Shown here in pieces: positions 60,436 to 64,000 of a stretch of 64,000 nt of DNA (position 1 is the stretch's first letter; every line of letters starts with the position of its first letter). Position numbers and translations under genes: made by a program. The notes under the pieces were generated by a model that was given only the letters and a program-made list of their open reading frames with translations, ran no database searches and was not told the origin of the DNA. The DNA is from Euryodendron excelsum (lineage: Eukaryota > Streptophyta > Magnoliopsida > Ericales > Pentaphylacaceae), in assembly GCA_033060915.1 (NCBI GenBank), contig CM065390.1, positions 23,392,501 to 23,456,500 on the forward strand, given 5' to 3'.

Positions 60436-61871
60436 AATGGGGACCATTTTGAATGCATTTCGAACATCATGTGGTCACCGAATATCTAAGTCTCTAATGG
60501 GCATGCACCGAACATCTGAGTCTGTAATGGGCACCGAATATCTGATTTATGCTTGCATCATGTGGTCTCTCCTTCCAGATTGTATGCATTTCGAACAATT
60601 CTTGGGTTAGAAATTTCGGAATTATTTATCAATATGTTAGAAAAATTACATAGGGCTTTACTTACAAATTTTGTTAGAAGTTGAAACCTTCACAAGCTCA
60701 ATTGGCACTCTTTGAGCTGTCAAATAATTACAGGAAATTATTTGATTTGTTTTATCTAATTAAGGAGGCTAGCATTCTTTGTAAGGCACTGCCTATGCTC
60801 TGAAATTGTTGTTTCATTCTTATAAAATGTAAATTAGTTAGCATTACTAAGCATAATATTCCCAATTCTTTACGAACAATTTTGATTGAACAATAGATAA
60901 CACCAAGTGCTTGCATTGTGGGGATGACAAGGTTGACTATATAATGGGAAAAAATTCTGAATCATCAAAAGAATGAGATAGCAATAGAAAGATTACTAGT
61001 TGTTTCATAAAACAACGTTATTCGGAGGCAATTTTCTATAAACAATGGATGTTGAGGAGATATCTTTCAATTCGTAGTTGTTTCATAAGGTAGCTAGTTG
61101 TTTCAAATGAGAATAAAAAAACTCTTTGTTATAAAAAGGAAGTATAAAATCAATTACACTAGTGAATTTTAGAAAAGAAAAGAAAATCGGTTTAACAAAT
61201 AAATAAATAAATTGTATAAAAAAAAATTGAAATCCCCAAATTTTTTAAAATTACATGCCATACTTGAGGTCTTATATACTTTTTGCATCTTTTTCTAAAA
61301 AATGCCGTAGTAGTTTTTATATCTCTTTCATTACTTTGGTGCTAACGTTGTTGGTACATGTTATTTATTGTTTAATTTTTAAATAGCTCTTGCATATGTT
61401 GTATTCATACATATGTATTTTAATTAACTCATGCAGTTATGAGTTAATTAAAATATAAACCTTAGACCCGTTCAAGAATCGTCATCGGTGTTTGTGGATT
61501 CAACTCGATGAGACGGTTCTTGAATTGTCCAGTTTCGGACAGTTTGGGACTGCATAAATCTATATAATAGTCAGTAGCTCACCGCTTTAAGTTGTTATTC
61601 TTTCATGGAGAGTCTCTGTGGCAACCTCTGTGTTCTCTGGGTACATACGGGATGTGGTGTATAGCAATACACTTTGTCTACGTCATGTATTTGGAGAACT
61701 GCAGGGAGATGCTGCCGGATTTTCCTGAAAGACGGACAAAGCGGTTTGAGTTGCTTCCTATTATATAGATTATGCATTCCTAAATGGGATAGGACCACCT
61801 ACCTGTTAGAGAGGAGTTGAATGGATAGGTTTCACGTTGCATGACCATGTATGATTGATATTGACTTGCAG
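60436..61871 (+). other. CACTA 5' non-coding region, probable intron
   Basis: AT-rich and without coding signal between the donor-like sites and an acceptor-like TTGACTTGCAG ending at about 61871, about 40 bp before the transposase start. An intron in the 5' leader is the simplest reading, but no transcript evidence is available. Confidence 0.45.
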
Positions 61872-61911
61872 TGTCTAAGTAACTAATATTTATGTTAACA
61901 TGAACAGAAAA

Positions 61912-64000
61912 ATGGACAGGAGTTGGATTGATTCTGGTAATAGGCTGTCGAGGGAATATGTGGATGGAATTGAACAGTTTCTTATGTTTGCATACACTGG
62001 TAAGGGTGCAGATTCAGTGATCTATTGTCCTTGTAGGGATTGTGGGAATCGCTACTATTTGCCACGAGTAACTGTGCGCGAACATCTTCTCAGCAAGGGG
62101 ATGTTAAGGAAATATAAGATATGGATTAGTCACGGGGAATCATATCCTTCTACTTCTAGTCACCCTTATCCAGAAAATGAAATGTTGGGGGACTCAGTCT
62201 TTAGGGATGATATGGTCGGAATGATACATGATGCTATACCGCATGTAGATGCAAGTTTTGAGAATGATGAGGGCCAGATAGGAGCGAATGAAGAAACTGT
62301 TAACTATTTCAAACTTCTAGAAGAGGCACAAAGTGAATTGTATCCAGGATGTAAGAAATTTAGTAAATTGTCGTTCATTGTTCGACTCTTACATTTGAAG
62401 GTGCTCAATCATTGGACAGACAAGTCCACAGATATGTTACTTGAGTTGTTAAGCGAGGCTTTCCCCGAGGGTGTGCAGCTTCCAAAAAATTACTATAAAG
62501 CTCAAAAGATAACTGAAGATCTTGGCTTTACGTATATGACTTAGGATGCATGCCCTAACAGTTGTATGTTGTTCAGGAATGATCACGCCAATCTGAATAA
62601 TTGTGTTATATGTGGTAAATCTAGATGGAAAACGATTGCCAATACTAAGGAAAATCGTGGTAAACCGAAGCCTGCAAAACAGATGAGGTATTTTCCTTTG
62701 AAGCCAAGGTTGCAAAGATTGTTTATGTCGTCTAGTACATCCCAGTCAATGAGATAGCATGCAGATGAACGACCAAATAACGGGACTTTAAGGCATCCTG
62801 CTGACTCTGAGGCGTGGAAAGATTTCGATCGACGAAACCCAGTCTTTGCTAGTGATAGTCGTAATGTGAGGCTTGGGCTATCGTCAGATGGATTCAACCC
62901 TTTTAGAACCATGAATATAGTTCATAGCACTTGGCCTGTAGTGTTGATTCCATACAATCTACCACCTTGGATGTGCATGAAGCAACCATTCTTTATCCTG
63001 TCTGTGCTTATAGATGGGCCAAAAGGACCTGGTGACAAGATTGATGTGTATTTACAGCCGTTAATTGAGGAGTTGAAGGAACTGTGGAATGAAGGTGTAC
63101 CCACTTTTGATGCTTCGACCAAACAGATGTTTCAGTTGTATGCATGTTTATTATGGACAATTAGTGACTTTCCTGGATATGCCATGTTGTCGGGATGGAG
63201 TACCAAAGGTGAATATGCTTGCCCCTGTTGCAACAGTCAAACTAAATCCATCAGGTTGAAGCACGGTAAAAAGTCTGCTTATATGGGCCACCGTCGCTTT
63301 TTGCCTTGTGGACATAAATTCCGAAAGGATAAAATATCATTTGATAAGACCCATGAATTGAGCCCAAAACCTGATATGTTGTCTGGATTAGAGCTGTTGT
63401 TTCAGTTGGAATCAAAAGGTATTCTTACCCAATACAAAATGGATGATCTTCAGGTAAGGCACCAGAAATTGAAGGAGAAGCAAACTGATAAAGGTGAACC
63501 GAAAAACCATAACTGGAAGAAAAAGAGCATCTTCTATGAATTGTCGTACTGGAAGCATAATTTAGTAAGACACAATCTTGATGTGATGCATATAGAGAAG
63601 AATGTCTGTGACAATGTATTATGGACAATACTTGGAGTTGCTGGAAAGTCGAAGGACAATGTGAATGCCAGGCGTGATCTGAAGGTTATGGGAATTAGAG
63701 AAGCATTGCACCCGGTAGACAAGGGGGGAAATAAATTGTACTTGCCCCCTGCTCAGTTCACTATGACTAAGGAGGAAAAATATTTGTTTTTGAAAGTGCT
63801 AAAGGAAGTTAGAGTGCCGGATGGGTATGCATCTAATATATCACGACGTGTCCGTTTAGATGAGGGAACTATTTGGGGTCTAAAGAGTCACGATAATCAT
63901 GTGCTGATGCAACAACTTATTCCCCTGGCTATACGGCATTCTTTGCCTAAGAAAGTCATTGAACCTTTGATTGAATTGAGCAATTTCTTTAGACAACTAT
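61912..64000 (+). pseudogene. TNP2-type CACTA transposase (3' end beyond window)
   Basis: ATG at 61912 gives MDRSWIDSGNRLSREYVDGI, the usual start of the transposase-associated domain, whose zinc-type CPCRDCGNRYY follows; an ATG at 61900 in the same frame is also possible. DACPNSCMLFRND, CVICGKSRW, WPVVLIPYNLPPWMC, LLWTISDFPGYAMLSGWSTK, ACPCCNSQT and HNLDVMHIEKNVCDNVLW are TNP2 landmarks. The frame stays open to the window end except for TAG at 62542 and 62755; the second stands where the family has W, so TGG decay fits. With only two stops and no frameshift it is the best-preserved coding region in the window. It would cut and rejoin the element at its CACTA ends. Confidence 0.9.

Larger units (their letters stand above)
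59730..64000 (+). mobile_element. CACTA (En/Spm) transposon, 5' part
   Basis: Begins with the canonical terminus CACTACAAGAAAA inside a copia LTR; TAT precedes it as the likely left half of a 3-bp duplication. Subterminal TTTGCGACGGC-like motifs in both orientations follow (59750-59960), then a GC-richer leader and a TNP2 transposase gene. The right end lies outside the window. It is the youngest insertion of its local stack, since it interrupts the copia LTR. Confidence 0.92.

Overview
This is nuclear DNA from a flowering plant, probably a eudicot with a large repeat-rich genome. Nearly every supportable feature is a plant transposable element: Ty3/gypsy Athila and Tat types, a Ty1/copia Sirevirus, a plant L1-type LINE with RNase H, and a CACTA element. 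The only host-type gene I recognise is a DUF247 pseudogene. I cannot name the species, and I see no intact host gene, tRNA, rRNA or CRISPR array.

Layout. 1-4943: 3' part of an Athila-like element (decayed pol, spacer, 3' LTR). 4985-16763: three copies of a giant LTR family. A (+, 5'-truncated) abuts B (-), and B is split by solo LTR C (+, 9226-13850) flanked by a near-perfect 5-bp duplication. 17191-19750: 5'-truncated LINE ending in poly-A. 19769-30339: full-length Sirevirus on the minus strand with GGTGA duplications, an extra ORF after pol and repeated polypurine tracts. 30684-31547: foldback element. 31620-32712: DUF247 pseudogene. 34451-34768: MITE-like element. 36402-46860: Tat-lineage Ty3/gypsy element on the minus strand, its protease region split by giant solo LTR D (40164-44846, perfect AAGCC duplication). 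46861-56819: 3' half of a giant-LTR element, with a long antisense pseudo-ORF carrying a plant-mobile-domain-like segment, a polypurine tract and a 5.2-kb LTR (E). 58034-59729: internally deleted copia element whose 3' LTR is interrupted by a CACTA transposon (59730 to the window end) encoding a TNP2-type transposase.

The most notable system is the giant LTR family. Its LTRs are about 4.6-5.2 kb, with a TATA promoter near the middle, 81-bp and 157-bp tandem arrays, GGCGCC inverted repeats just upstream of the TATA box, telobox-like motifs in the leader, and a very long G-poor downstream half containing conserved islands. One copy retains internal sequence with an antisense ORF that is not part of gag-pol.

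A second theme is decay. Several reading frames (Athila pol, the antisense ORF, DUF247, TNP2) are broken only by stop codons and keep their frame, and most stops can arise from CAA, CAG, CGA or TGG by a C:G to T:A change. Conserved acidic residues in three elements show D-to-N changes. This fits long-term deamination of methylated cytosine in silenced chromatin. All coordinates and comparisons were made by eye.
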